Part shown: one piece after another, positions 1-9,816 of the stretch
Layout: every line of letters begins with the position of its first letter
Numbering within the stretch: the first letter of the stretch is position 1
NCBI GenBank assembly: GCA_902363395.1
Contig: CABIZZ010000001.1
Location: 744,001 to 808,000, forward strand
DNA length: 64,000 bases
Direction: 5' to 3'
Source of the DNA: Streptococcaceae bacterium
GTDB taxonomy: Bacteria > Bacillota > Bacilli > Lactobacillales > Streptococcaceae
Program-made: the position numbers and the translations under genes
The notes under the pieces: model-generated
Database searches by the model: none
Seen by the model: only the letters and a program-made list of their open reading frames with translations
Told to the model about the DNA's origin: nothing

Positions 1-1
1 A

Positions 2-1234
<1,233 letters not shown>

Positions 1235-1253
1235 TCTAGTTAACTAGATACAA

Positions 1254-1286
1254 AAGATCCTTGAGTTTTCTCAAGGATCTTTTTTG
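1254..1286 (+). terminator. eno terminator
   Basis: AAGATCCTTGAG pairs with CTCAAGGATCTT around a TTTT loop, followed by a run of T. It lies 20 bases after the eno stop. Confidence 0.92.
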
Positions 1287-1299
1287 TTATCGAGCCAAA

Positions 1300-1327
1300 C
1301 AAAAAATCCTCAACTAGATAGTTGAGG
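1300..1327 (-). terminator. Terminator of the small leftward gene
   Basis: CCTCAACTA and TAGTTGAGG form a perfect 9-bp stem. Read on the minus strand it is followed by a T run (the A run at 1300-1306). It faces the eno terminator, so the convergent pair is insulated from both sides. Confidence 0.85.
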
Positions 1328-1337
1328 AATCGTTTTA

Positions 1338-1523
1338 TTAGAACAAGCCTTTGATTTTATCAACAGCACCGCTGACGAGATCATTTCCAGCAACAAGAGC
1401 TTTCGCTTGTTCTAAGTAGTCACCAAGGTTATCCTTGTTGTCATCGATAAATTTTTTAGCAGCATCGAAATCTTTCTTTTCGATCATTTCTTTGACTTGG
1501 TTAAACAAATCCATTGGGTTCAT
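1338..1523 (-). CDS. Small acidic helical protein, unknown function
   Basis: 61 residues, starting MNPMDLFNQV. The ATG at 1523 is preceded by an AGGAG ribosome site on the minus strand, and a terminator follows, so it looks like a true monocistronic gene. The sequence is rich in Lys, Asp and Glu, with a predicted helix around residues 4-30 and a glycine-containing amphipathic end (VAGNDLVSGAVDKIKGLF). There is no signal peptide or membrane segment. I do not recognise a named family; streptococci carry similar short conserved hypotheticals. It could be a small regulatory or stress protein, but nothing here shows that. Confidence 0.75.
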   Translation of the reverse strand: MNPMDLFNQVKEMIEKKDFDAAKKFIDDNKDNLGDYLEQAKALVAGNDLVSGAVDKIKGLF

Positions 1524-1599
1524 GAGTTTTCTCCTATAAACTATTTATTAATATCACTATTTAATCATTTTTCAACCAAACTAGCAAGCGTTTTGATTC

Positions 1600-2607
1600 T
1601 TAGTTGAAAAGGACGCAAACCGCCTCTGGTACGTAGAAATCATGGCTCAATTCAGTCAATCTACCACTTGTCTTGTCGCGTTTAAAAACAGTAGCATTGT
1701 CTGAATCTTGATGAACTGCAATGAGGTATTCTTGATCAGGACTAAGAATGAAATCACGCGGATTGAGACCATTGGTTGGAACGATTTCAAGAAGCACTAG
1801 GCTACCATCTGCCAAGATTTCATAGACTGCAATGGAATTATGGGCCCGATTAGAGGCATAGAGGAATTTCCCATCCTCGGAAAGGCGAATAGCAGCAGCC
1901 CATTTTTGACCTTCATAATCTTCTGGTAGGGTGGAGATGGTTTGGAAATGTTCAAAGTAGCCAAGTCCATCATAGAAAAGGACATCGATGGTGGCCTTTA
2001 ATTCATTAATCAGGTAGGCCGTCTTGTAATGAGAATGGAAAATGATGTGACGGGGACCAGCACCTGGAGCTGTTTGGTAGGTTTGTGCTTCCGTAAGATT
2101 CCCTAGATCATCGACTTGGTAGACCACAACTTGATCAGTTCCCAAATCACAAGTAACGAGCAGTTTATCAGGAGTAAGATCTGCATAGTGAACATGGGGA
2201 CTGGCTTGGTTTTCGTGAGGTCCAGAACCCTGATGAGTGGCTTGATCGACCAAGGTCAAATGCCCATCCTCATGTATGCGATAAGATAGGACTTGTCCCT
2301 TGTGATAGTTAGCTCCATAGACCAACCCACGCGCTTCATCAACAGAGACATAACAGAGGGGGGCTCCTTCATCGACAACGTGATTAATTAACTGGTGGTC
2401 AGGGTTAAAGCTCGCAATGCCACCAAGACCCTCTTCGGCTCCCACACTGTATAAGAAACCAGCTTTTGAAAAAGCGAGATAGGTTGGATTTGGCTCTTGA
2501 GCAACTAGTTGTAAGTCGCTAAGCTGACCAGTTCTTTCATCGAAGGAAGCTTTATAAATTCCTTTGGAGTCGCGTTTGGTATAGGTTCCGAAATAAATAT
2601 CTTGCAT
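1600..2607 (-). CDS. Lactonase family seven-bladed beta-propeller protein
   Basis: 335 residues of the YkgB/YbhE-type lactonase family (6-phosphogluconolactonase-like, Pfam Lactonase). Bacterial members hydrolyse 6-phosphogluconolactone in the oxidative pentose phosphate pathway; whether this one does is inferred. The start MQDIYFGTYTK is chosen because GAGGTG lies 6 bases before the ATG at 2607, while the in-frame ATG at 2616 is too close. Propeller blades recur along the length (YVSVDEARGLVYGANY, LLVTCDLGTDQVVVY, AAIRLSEDGKFLYASNR, FILSPDQEYLIAVHQD), and GPRHIIFHSH carries the conserved Arg-His. No signal peptide, so cytoplasmic. It is transcribed alone, away from the AI-2E-family gene. Confidence 0.85.
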   Translation of the reverse strand: MQDIYFGTYTKRDSKGIYKASFDERTGQLSDLQLVAQEPNPTYLAFSKAGFLYSVGAEEGLGGIASFNPDHQLINHVVDEGAPLCYVSVDEARGLVYGANYHKGQVLSYRIHEDGHLTLVDQATHQGSGPHENQASPHVHYADLTPDKLLVTCDLGTDQVVVYQVDDLGNLTEAQTYQTAPGAGPRHIIFHSHYKTAYLINELKATIDVLFYDGLGYFEHFQTISTLPEDYEGQKWAAAIRLSEDGKFLYASNRAHNSIAVYEILADGSLVLLEIVPTNGLNPRDFILSPDQEYLIAVHQDSDNATVFKRDKTSGRLTELSHDFYVPEAVCVLFN

Positions 2608-2784
2608 TACATGCACCTCGACTTTGTTGATAGCTCCATTATATCAGAAAAGAAGGGGATGGAAAACGATTTGGTGAAGGATTGAGGGACTCAGAAACAA
2701 AAAGTCTGTCACTTTCAGCTATATCGTGAAATTATAGACTAAAAATGCTAAAATAAAAACAGATTGAAAACGAAGGAGATTCCT

Positions 2785-3954
2785 GTGGAACATAAAGAAA
2801 AAGATTTTAGTTTATCCTGGTTTTTTAAATGGTTTGTTGATAATAAGGCCATTACTGTTTTTCTAGTAGCCTTGCTGATAGGATTGAATATTTTAGTTCT
2901 GAGCAAGATTAGCTTTATTTTTACACCCCTGTTAGAGTTTGGAGCAGCGGTCATGTTGCCTGTCATTATTTCAGGGCTCCTCTATTATTTGTTAAATCCA
3001 ATTGTCGACTTTTTGGAAAGGCATCGGGTTAAGCGGATTATTGCGATTTCCATCGTCTTCATCTTGATTGCCCTTCTCATTTTATGGGGCTTGGCCGTCG
3101 CTATTCCAGCCATTCAGCGTCAGGTGGTCAGTTTTATGAAGAATCTGCCAGATTACTTGGAAAAGGCCAATATGACCATTGATGATTTCCTAGACAACAA
3201 AGTGTCGCCAGAAATCAAGCCTCAACTGGATGAATGGACCAGCCAGTTGTCGCAAAACATTACCAGTTGGGCGAGTTCTTTCTCTGCCCGTGCAGTCAAC
3301 TGGGTCAGCAATCTGATTGCTGTCGCCTCTCAGGTTATTATCGCTTTAATTATCATGCCTTTCATCGTCTTCTACCTTTTGAGAGATGGAAAGAACCTGA
3401 AAGGGCAGATCATTCGCTTCTTACCAACCAAGATTCGCGAATCAGCAGGCAAGGTGCTGTCTGATGTCAATACACAATTGGCCAATTATGTCAGAGGTCA
3501 GATCACTGTTGCCATCATCGTAGCTTTGATGTTCATTCTATTGTTTAAGATCATTGGACTTCGTTACGGAGTGACACTTGGTGTAACCGCTGGTTTTCTG
3601 AACTTGATTCCATACTTGGGTAGTTTCTTGGCTATGCTCCCAGCTTTAGTTTTAGGCTTGGTAGCAGGACCAGAGATGTTTGTCAAAGTTGTTATTGTCT
3701 TTATTGTTGAGCAAACCATCGAGGGACGTTTCGTTTCCCCACTTGTCTTGGGTAGTCAGCTCAATATCCACCCAATCACGATTCTGTTTGTATTGATTAC
3801 TTCAGGTTCTATGTTTGGAATCTGGGGAGTCTTCTTAGGAATCCCAGTTTACGCTTCAGCTAAAGTAGTCATCAGTGCTCTATTTGAGTGGTACAAAGAT
3901 GTCAGTGGCTTGTACGAAAAGGACGAAATTGAGGAAATTCAACGTGAAGAATAG
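2785..3954 (+). CDS. AI-2E family transporter (PF01594 membrane protein)
   Basis: 389-residue multi-pass membrane protein of the AI-2E/PerM/YtrI-like permease superfamily; members export quorum signals or act as ion antiporters, so the substrate here is unknown. The start is the GTG at 2785, with AAGGAGAT 4-5 bases before it; a TTG further up (2764) has no such site. Hydrophobic helices are visible near residues 25-45, 55-75, 90-115, 185-210, 235-290 and 305-360. The family signatures TAGFLNLIPYLGSFLAMLPA and an IEGRFVSPLVLGSQLNIHP-type loop are present. Its end overlaps the next gene by 11 bases, implying translational coupling. Confidence 0.9.
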   Translation: MEHKEKDFSLSWFFKWFVDNKAITVFLVALLIGLNILVLSKISFIFTPLLEFGAAVMLPVIISGLLYYLLNPIVDFLERHRVKRIIAISIVFILIALLILWGLAVAIPAIQRQVVSFMKNLPDYLEKANMTIDDFLDNKVSPEIKPQLDEWTSQLSQNITSWASSFSARAVNWVSNLIAVASQVIIALIIMPFIVFYLLRDGKNLKGQIIRFLPTKIRESAGKVLSDVNTQLANYVRGQITVAIIVALMFILLFKIIGLRYGVTLGVTAGFLNLIPYLGSFLAMLPALVLGLVAGPEMFVKVVIVFIVEQTIEGRFVSPLVLGSQLNIHPITILFVLITSGSMFGIWGVFLGIPVYASAKVVISALFEWYKDVSGLYEKDEIEEIQREE

Positions 3955-5182
3955 TCAAAAAATTCTAGAAGCAATTGAGAAACAAGAGTTAGATCGCCTA
4001 CCGGCTTATTTGGAGAAGGCTTTGCTAGAAGACGATCCAGCAACCTTGTTAGAATTGGGCCAGTATTTTGAAAGTATCGGCTTTTACCCTGAAGCCAAGC
4101 AAACCTACTTGCATCTAAGAGATGATTATCCAGAGGTCTATCTGAGTCTAGCGACCATTGTAGCCGAGGATGGTCAAATGGAAGAAGCCTTTGCTTATCT
4201 GGAAGAAATCCCTGAAAGTTCGGAATGGTATCTAGCCAGTCTCCTAGTCAAGGCAGATCTCTACCAAAGTGAGGGGCTTGCTGATGTGGCTCGGGAAAAG
4301 CTGATGGAAGCAGCGACGCTTTCAGATGATCCGATCATTCAGCTGGGCTTGGCAGAGATTGATCTGGAACTCGAAAATTACCAAGAAGCCATTCAAGAAT
4401 ATGCTCAATTAGACAACCGTCTCATTTTAGAAGAAACAGGCATTTCCACCTATCAGCGGATCGGCTATGCTTATGCGAATCTAGGTCGGTTTGAGGCTGC
4501 CATTGAGTTTTTAGAAAAGGCCTTAGAAATCGAGTTTGATGACCAGATTGCCTATGAATTGGCAACCCTTCTCTATGACCGAGAAGAGTATCAACGGGCT
4601 CTGATCTACTTCAAGCAGATTGATACGCTGTCACCAGACTTTGAAGGGTATGAATACGGCTATGCCTTGGCTCTACAAGCTGAGAATGACCGAGAAACAG
4701 CGCTAGTGATAGCAGAGCAAGGGATCCAAAAGAATCCTTTTGACGCCTACCTCCTCCTTCTAGCTTCCCAGTTGGCCTACGAGTTGCACCAGCCAGAAAA
4801 GGCAGAAAACTATCTGTTAGAAGCCAAAGAAGTGGCTGAGGACCTCGAAGATATCGCCCTTCGCCTAACAACCCTTTATTTGGAACAGGAACGCTATGAA
4901 GACGTCCTTGAATGGCAAGATGTGGAAGTGGAGAATGTGGTCACCCGCTGGAATATCGCTCGTGCCTTGGTAGCACTCGAAGAGGTTGAAAAAGCAGATC
5001 CAATCTATGAAGAGCTCTACCCAGATTTGAAAGAAAATCCAGAGTTCTTAGAAAGCTATAGCTACCTCTTGAGAGAGTTGGGTGATATTGCAAAAGCTCG
5101 GGAAGTGGCAGAAGGCTACTTGCAGCTAGTGCCAGATGATGGGCAGATGCAAGCTTTCTATGAGAGTCTGCTAGAAGAATAA
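3944..5182 (+). CDS. Tetratricopeptide-repeat protein
   Basis: 412 residues built almost wholly of TPR-type helical hairpins (for example YASLG-like turns in IGYAYANLGRFEAAIEFLEK and YEEYQRALIYFKQI). It is strongly acidic and has no membrane segment. The GTG at 3944 is taken as the start because GAGGAAATT precedes it; this places the start inside the upstream transporter gene. Streptococci and lactobacilli commonly carry a TPR protein of this length, probably as a scaffold for a multiprotein assembly; the partner is unknown. Coupling to the AI-2E-family gene suggests related work at the membrane. A strong terminator follows. Confidence 0.88.
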   Translation: MKNSQKILEAIEKQELDRLPAYLEKALLEDDPATLLELGQYFESIGFYPEAKQTYLHLRDDYPEVYLSLATIVAEDGQMEEAFAYLEEIPESSEWYLASLLVKADLYQSEGLADVAREKLMEAATLSDDPIIQLGLAEIDLELENYQEAIQEYAQLDNRLILEETGISTYQRIGYAYANLGRFEAAIEFLEKALEIEFDDQIAYELATLLYDREEYQRALIYFKQIDTLSPDFEGYEYGYALALQAENDRETALVIAEQGIQKNPFDAYLLLLASQLAYELHQPEKAENYLLEAKEVAEDLEDIALRLTTLYLEQERYEDVLEWQDVEVENVVTRWNIARALVALEEVEKADPIYEELYPDLKENPEFLESYSYLLRELGDIAKAREVAEGYLQLVPDDGQMQAFYESLLEE

Positions 5183-5199
5183 GAGTTTGGCTCTTGTGG

Positions 5200-5248
5200 G
5201 AGTGGGACTAGGAACAAGTGTGTATCATTGTTCTATCCCACTCTTTTT
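5200..5248 (+). terminator. Terminator after the TPR gene
   Basis: GAGTGGGA...AGGAACAA pairs with TTGTTCT.TCCCACTC, followed by TTTTT. The GAGTGGGA arm resembles the ends of repeat A, so it may be a relic or mini form of that family. Confidence 0.85.
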
Positions 5249-5283
5249 AATCAGTCTTTCTGTTATTGTCCTTAAGAATATGG

Positions 5284-5289
5284 TATACT
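5284..5289 (+). promoter_or_regulatory. Extended -10 promoter of the acetolactate decarboxylase gene
   Basis: TATACT preceded by TGG gives an extended -10 element. No good -35 is visible at 16-18 bases. It lies 42 bases before the chosen ATG at 5331. Confidence 0.5.
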
Positions 5290-5330
5290 GGAAGGGCTAA
5301 AAATTAGACAAGATGAATGAGGGAGAAAAA

Positions 5331-6047
5331 ATGGAACCGGTGAAATTGTTTCAATACAATACCTTGGGGGCTTTGATGGCAGGTCTCTATGGGGGATCCT
5401 TTACCATTAAAGAATTACTGGAGCATGGAGATTTAGGAATCGGGACCTTGGACTCAATCGATGGCGAATTGATCGTCTTAGATGGTAAGGCTTATCAAGC
5501 TAAGGGTTCAGGAGAGGAACCAGAGATTGTGGAAGTATCTCCAGATGCGACCGTCCCCTATGCGGCCATTGTTCCCCACCAGGCCGAAGTGATTTTTCGG
5601 CAACGTTTTGAAATGACGGATGAGGAATTAGAGGCTCGCATTGAATCTTATTACGATGGCGAAAATCTGTTTCGTTCGATTAAGATTCACGGTGATTTTG
5701 CCACAATGCATGTGCGCATGATTCCCAAATCGACCTCGGAAACCAAATTTGCAGATGTGGCGACCCATCAGCCAGAATTTACACGTGAAAATGTTACAGG
5801 AACCATTGTTGGTTTCTGGACACCGGAGATTTTCCATGGGGTCAGTGTAGCAGGCTATCACCTTCACTTTATCTCAGATGACCATACCTTCGGGGGCCAT
5901 GTCATGGATTTTGTCATCAAAGAGGGCATCGTTGAAGTTGGGGCTATTGATCAATTGGATCAACGCTTCCCCGTCCAGGACCGCCAGTACCTCTTTGCCA
6001 AGTTCAATGTTGACCAAGTCAAAGAGGATATCCACAAATCAGAATAA
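5331..6047 (+). CDS. budA: Alpha-acetolactate decarboxylase
   Basis: 238 residues. It converts 2-acetolactate to acetoin, a neutral overflow product of pyruvate metabolism, and relieves branched-chain precursor build-up. The family metal site is seen in YHLHFISDDHTFGGHVMDF, with its three His residues, and LDSIDGELIVLDGKAYQ is the typical N-terminal strand pair. The ATG at 5331 is preferred over the one at 5313 because GAGGGAG precedes it. No acetolactate synthase gene is adjacent, so the gene stands alone under an extended -10 promoter. Cytoplasmic. It is followed by repeat B copy 1. Confidence 0.93.
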   Translation: MEPVKLFQYNTLGALMAGLYGGSFTIKELLEHGDLGIGTLDSIDGELIVLDGKAYQAKGSGEEPEIVEVSPDATVPYAAIVPHQAEVIFRQRFEMTDEELEARIESYYDGENLFRSIKIHGDFATMHVRMIPKSTSETKFADVATHQPEFTRENVTGTIVGFWTPEIFHGVSVAGYHLHFISDDHTFGGHVMDFVIKEGIVEVGAIDQLDQRFPVQDRQYLFAKFNVDQVKEDIHKSE

Positions 6048-6099
6048 AACAAAAGGGCTGAGATGATTCTCAGTCCTAGGATGAATATTATTTCTTATG

Positions 6100-6233
6100 A
6101 ACTTTCCTTAGGTGAGTACGGACGTCAGCGAACTTCTAAGAAGTTCCATGACTTAGTTTTGAGCCTAAGGTCTCAAAACTCCCGAGTGCTAGAAACGTTG
6201 GTGTTTCTAGCACTTTTCTCACGGCGGAAAGTT
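6100..6233 (+). repeat. Repeat B, copy 1 (full, structured)
   Basis: 134 bp beginning AACTTTCC and ending GGAAAGTT. Nested inside are GTGAG (6112-6116) with CTCAC (6218-6222), hairpin GAACTTC-taa-GAAGTTC (6130-6146), hairpin AGTTTTGAG-CCTAAGGT-CTCAAAACT (6155-6180) and a perfect 12-bp hairpin AGTGCTAGAAAC/GTTTCTAGCACT (6185-6214). The middle loop CCTAAGG is the reverse complement of CCTTAGG at 6106-6112, allowing a pseudoknot. Related copies are at 27778, 33022 (inverted) and 58137. It lies between the convergent budA and RqcH-like genes. Confidence 0.9.
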
Positions 6234-6526
6234 CCTGGATAAATGCTAGAATGCCTTATAGAAGAGATTATTTCTTGTATTACCATTCGAGTTCCTTTAT
6301 GTAAATAGTTGTCTACACTTAAAAGGGATGGGCAAAAACTGTCCAGCCTTTGATATTTGATTGGAATAACTACAAGAAGCAGTGGTTGATTAGCATCTTT
6401 GTTCGCTTTTTAAACTTCAAAGATGACTTAATCAACTGTGTGGGGTGGGAAGATTGAAAAGGTTTAAAGAACCTTTTCAATCTTTTTTAATTTTTCGGAG
6501 TTCTTTCCCACTCACTTTTACGTTGT
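6234..6526 (+). other. Structured intergenic stretch with strong terminator
   Basis: No convincing ORF. It holds a long hairpin, GTTGATTA.CATCTTTG paired with CAAAGATG...TAATCAAC (6385-6436). A perfect 14-bp terminator stem follows, AGATTGAAAAGGTT/AACCTTTTCAATCT (6451-6483) with a T run. GTGGGAA and TTCCCAC flank that terminator. The terminator is far from budA (over 400 bases), so it may end an unannotated short RNA or simply stop readthrough; I see no strong promoter for it. Confidence 0.55.
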
Positions 6527-8188
6527 CTACTCATTGATGCGCATGGATTTGATCTTTTCTTCTTCAGGGGTGACTCGTAGGGTTTTCTGACCGGTATAGG
6601 TTACAAAGCCAGGTTTTCCTCCGGTCGGTTTGTTGAGTTTCTTGGTTTCAATCATGTCGACTTGGACCAGATTGGAGAGGCGTCCCTTAGAGAAATAGGC
6701 TGCCAGCTCAGCTGCATCGGTTTTGACCTCATCAGAAGGGTTGAGATTACCTGTAATGACCACGTGACTACCTGGAATATCCTTAGCGTGGAACCAGAGT
6801 TCGTCCTTTTTAGCCATTTTGAAGGTCAATTCTTCGTTTTGAAGATTATTCCGGCCTACCAGAATAATGGTTTTGCCGTCTGAGGCTAAATACTTTTCTG
6901 GTTTTTTCCGTTTGTGGATCTTTTCTCGGTTGCGTCGTTTGATAAAGCCTGTTTGGATCAGCTCTTCGCGAATCTCGGCTACTTCAGAGAGGCTGGCTTG
7001 GGCCAGAGCAGTTTCGACTGTTTCCAGGTAGGAGATGGTTTCCTTGGTTTCCTGGATGAGAGAGGTCAAATGTTTAACAGCTTCTTTTAGCTTCTGGTAG
7101 CGCTTGAAGTAGCGTTGCGCATTTTGACTGGGGGTCAAGGCCTTATCCAAGGCAATGGTAATAGGCTGGTTGGTATAGTAGTTGTCTAAGGTGACTTGGT
7201 CTTGATCATTTGGGACTTGATGGAGGAAAGTAGTAAGCAGTTCGCCTTTTTGACGGAACTCTTCGGCATTTTCTGTCGCTGCTAGTTCGGCTTCCTGTTT
7301 GGCCATTTTTTTCCGGTTCTTTTCTAGCTCATTATCCACCTTGCGGATTAGTTCCCCAGCTTGTTGTTGGACTCGGTCGCGCTCAGCCTTGTCCAAGTAG
7401 TAGTGGTCGAGTAGATCTGATAAGGTTTCAAAGGTCTCCTCCTGGCTATCTGCATAAGCGAGAGCAGCAAAAGATTTTTTCGTTAGACGGGGCTCTGTTG
7501 GAGCTTCAAAGAAAGCTCGGAAGGTTTTTAATTTTTCTCCACTTTCTAATCGACTGGCCAATTCTTGAGCAGTATCACGACCAAGACCCTGGAAATGGGT
7601 TTGAAGATTTTTAGGTGTCAACTCTTCTCGGTGAAGAAAGGCGAATAAGGCTTCGTCCTTGATGGTAAAGGGGTTGACCGCTTCGGTTTTTGGAGGAGCT
7701 ACATAGGTCGAACCTGGCAAGATGGTTCGGTAGCTATTTTGAGAGAAGCCCACATGCTTGATGGCTTCGATGATTTTTCCAGTTGCCTTGTCCAGAAGAA
7801 TGATATTGCTATGCTTACCCATGATTTCAATAATTAGGGTCACAGATATATCATCTCCAATTTCATTTTTATTGGAGACGGCAATTTCTAAAATACGGTC
7901 ATTCTCCAGTTGCTGAATCTGCTCAATGACTGCCCCTTGGAGATACTTGCGCATGACCATGATAAAAGTATTAGGGAAGGCAGGATTCTCAAAATTGGTC
8001 TGGGTTCGTTGGATCCGACCAAAAACAGAGTGGGAAGACAGCAAGAGTTTTTGATTCTTGCGATTGCTACGAATTTGTAAAACCAACTCTTGTTCAAAGG
8101 GTTGGTTAATTTTTTGGATGCGACCATTTAGGAGTTCGCTTTGTAATTCATTCACCATATGGTGTAAAAAAAATCCATCAAAAGACAT
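6527..8188 (-). CDS. RqcH/Rqc2 homologue, PavA/FbpA-type fibronectin-binding protein
   Basis: 553 residues of the NFACT family. In Firmicutes RqcH binds stalled 50S subunits and directs C-terminal alanine tailing; the streptococcal orthologues PavA and FbpA are also reported as surface fibronectin-binding adhesins without a signal peptide. None is seen here. The start MSFDGFFLHHMVNEL at 8188 has GAGGAA 5 bases upstream. The NFACT-N domain covers about the first 270 residues, a charged coiled coil follows (DNELEKNRKKMAKQEAEL), and the C-terminal NFACT-R domain contains GRNNLQNEELTFKMAKKDEL and WFHAKDIPGSHVVI. Single gene, convergent with budA. Confidence 0.93.
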   Translation of the reverse strand: MSFDGFFLHHMVNELQSELLNGRIQKINQPFEQELVLQIRSNRKNQKLLLSSHSVFGRIQRTQTNFENPAFPNTFIMVMRKYLQGAVIEQIQQLENDRILEIAVSNKNEIGDDISVTLIIEIMGKHSNIILLDKATGKIIEAIKHVGFSQNSYRTILPGSTYVAPPKTEAVNPFTIKDEALFAFLHREELTPKNLQTHFQGLGRDTAQELASRLESGEKLKTFRAFFEAPTEPRLTKKSFAALAYADSQEETFETLSDLLDHYYLDKAERDRVQQQAGELIRKVDNELEKNRKKMAKQEAELAATENAEEFRQKGELLTTFLHQVPNDQDQVTLDNYYTNQPITIALDKALTPSQNAQRYFKRYQKLKEAVKHLTSLIQETKETISYLETVETALAQASLSEVAEIREELIQTGFIKRRNREKIHKRKKPEKYLASDGKTIILVGRNNLQNEELTFKMAKKDELWFHAKDIPGSHVVITGNLNPSDEVKTDAAELAAYFSKGRLSNLVQVDMIETKKLNKPTGGKPGFVTYTGQKTLRVTPEEEKIKSMRINE

Positions 8189-8344
8189 GGGGTTCCTCAA
8201 CATTCTAGACTAGTTCTAGTAAATTATATCAAAAAAGTGCCTGAAAACCCAGTAAGAAGGCGGTTTTCAATCCTTGTAAAAGTGCCCGTTAGAAAATGAA
8301 TTTCAGGAAATGACGAACGTTTTCAAAAAAAACATAAAAAAGTA

Positions 8345-8373
8345 TTGACAAGGCTTACAGAAACATTTACAAT
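8345..8373 (+). promoter_or_regulatory. Promoter of the trpX T-box transcript
   Basis: TTGACA, a 17-base spacer and TACAAT. Transcription would start near 8380 and run into the T-box leader. Confidence 0.8.
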
Positions 8374-8379
8374 GGATTC

Positions 8380-8632
8380 AATTAGAAAAGTAATAAATGA
8401 AAATTTATTAGAGAGCTCACGGTTGGTGGAAGTGGGTAGTGGACATTTATGAAATTGGACTAATGATGAGATGAATTTGAAACAATAAAAATTCGGTCGG
8501 CACACCTTATCGTGCAACTTGTTGCTAGACAAGACAGAGATATGGGAGGAGTTTATCCATTTTCCCATAAGTGAGGTGGCACCGCGATGACACGTCCTCA
8601 CATAGCTATAGCTATGTGTGGGCGTGTTTTTT
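8380..8632 (+). promoter_or_regulatory. T-box riboswitch, Trp specifier, with terminator
   Basis: The T-box core TGGCACCGCG is at 8577-8586. The specifier region reads GAAATTGGACT, giving TGG (Trp) at 8456-8458. The terminator ACACG.CC.CACATAGC / GCTATGTG.GGgCGTGT with a T run spans 8590-8632. Uncharged tRNA-Trp should favour the antiterminator and turn on trpX. The stretch TCGGCACACCTTATCGTGCA is nearly the same as in the trp operon leader at about 36350, so the two leaders are homologous. Confidence 0.92.
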
Positions 8633-8734
8633 GTTTCAAAAAGAAGGGAGAAAAGAAGATGAAGAAACGATGGCGACTCAGTCTTTAACAAAGATGCGAA
8701 AAAACGAAAAAAATAAATAATTGAGGTAAAAAAT

Positions 8735-9739
8735 ATGAAAAACAAACGTGTATTGGGAATGATCAGTGCTTTGCTAGCTATTATTTTAGTAGCTGTTGTT
8801 TATCCAATGTTAAACAATAAAAATGATGCCAATAAAGCAGATGGAACTAAAAAGGTAAAAGTCGGTGTCTTACAGTTGGTCAGCCACCCATCGCTAGACG
8901 AAATCTACAAGGGGATTCAAGACGGCTTGGCTGAAGAAGGCTACGATAAGGACAAGATTGAGATCGAATTCCTCAATGCGGAAGGAGACCAAAACAAGGT
9001 TGCAACCATGAGCAAGCAATTGGTCCAAAACAACAACGACGTCTTGATCGGAATCGCAACCCCATCTGCTCAAGGTTTGGCTAGTGCGACTAAGGACAAA
9101 CCAATCGTCATGGGTGCTATCACAGACCCAGTCGGCGCTAACTTGGTCAAAGATTTGAAAAAACCAGGTGGCAATATCACAGGAGTATCTGACCACAACC
9201 CAACGGAACAACAGTTGAAGTTAATCAAAGAGTTGACTCCAAACGTGAAAACAATCGGTGTCCTTTACTCAACCAGTGAAGATAATTCTAAAACTCAAGT
9301 AGAAGAATTTACAAAATTGGCTGAAAAAGCAGGCTACAAGGTGGTTCCTTATTCAGTTCCTTCTACAAATGAAATTGCTTCAACGGTTTCTGTCATGACT
9401 GGTAAAGTAGATGCCATCTGGGTTCCAATCGACAACACCATCGCTTCAGCCTTCTCAACGGTAGTCGAAGCAAACAAAACAGCTAAAAAACCAATCTTCC
9501 CAAGTGCGACAGCCATGGTCGAAGCAGGTGGTTTAGGTTCAGTCGTTGTCGACCAACATGATCTTGGAGTGGCAACTGGTAAAATGGCTGCGAAAATCTT
9601 GAAAGGTCAAAAACCAGGTGATACACCAGTCGAAATCTTCACAGATGGTAAATCTGTCATCAACAAAAAAGTGGCAGAAGAATTAGGCATTACCATTCCA
9701 GAATCTGTCTTGAAAGAAGCTGGACAAGTCATCGAATAA
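8735..9739 (+). CDS. trpX: TrpX-type ABC transporter substrate-binding protein
   Basis: 334 residues of the ABC_sub_bind family (PF04392). Streptococcal TrpX is the binding protein of a tryptophan importer. An N-terminal hydrophobic segment (residues 7-26, VLGMISALLAIILVAVVYPM) has no lipobox Cys, so it would be held by an uncleaved anchor or another signal. Two Rossmann-like lobes follow (VKVGVLQLVSHPSLDEIYKG; VKTIGVLYSTSEDNS). The Trp-specific T-box upstream supports the substrate. The permease and ATPase genes (trpY, trpZ) normally found next to trpX are missing here; the next gene is ParB-like. RBS TTGAGGT precedes the ATG. Confidence 0.88.
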   Translation: MKNKRVLGMISALLAIILVAVVYPMLNNKNDANKADGTKKVKVGVLQLVSHPSLDEIYKGIQDGLAEEGYDKDKIEIEFLNAEGDQNKVATMSKQLVQNNNDVLIGIATPSAQGLASATKDKPIVMGAITDPVGANLVKDLKKPGGNITGVSDHNPTEQQLKLIKELTPNVKTIGVLYSTSEDNSKTQVEEFTKLAEKAGYKVVPYSVPSTNEIASTVSVMTGKVDAIWVPIDNTIASAFSTVVEANKTAKKPIFPSATAMVEAGGLGSVVVDQHDLGVATGKMAAKILKGQKPGDTPVEIFTDGKSVINKKVAEELGITIPESVLKEAGQVIE

Positions 9740-9816
9740 AAACAAACGAATCACAAGAGTAGCAGGAGAATTTGGCTTTGATAGGTCTTTTAATCGGGAC
9801 CTTTGAGGAGAAAGAA

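Noticed and set aside
8323..8745. 140-codon minus-strand frame across the trpX leader
   Set aside because: It covers the promoter, T-box and terminator of the plus strand; composition (Phe/Ser-rich) is that of reversed A-rich leader.
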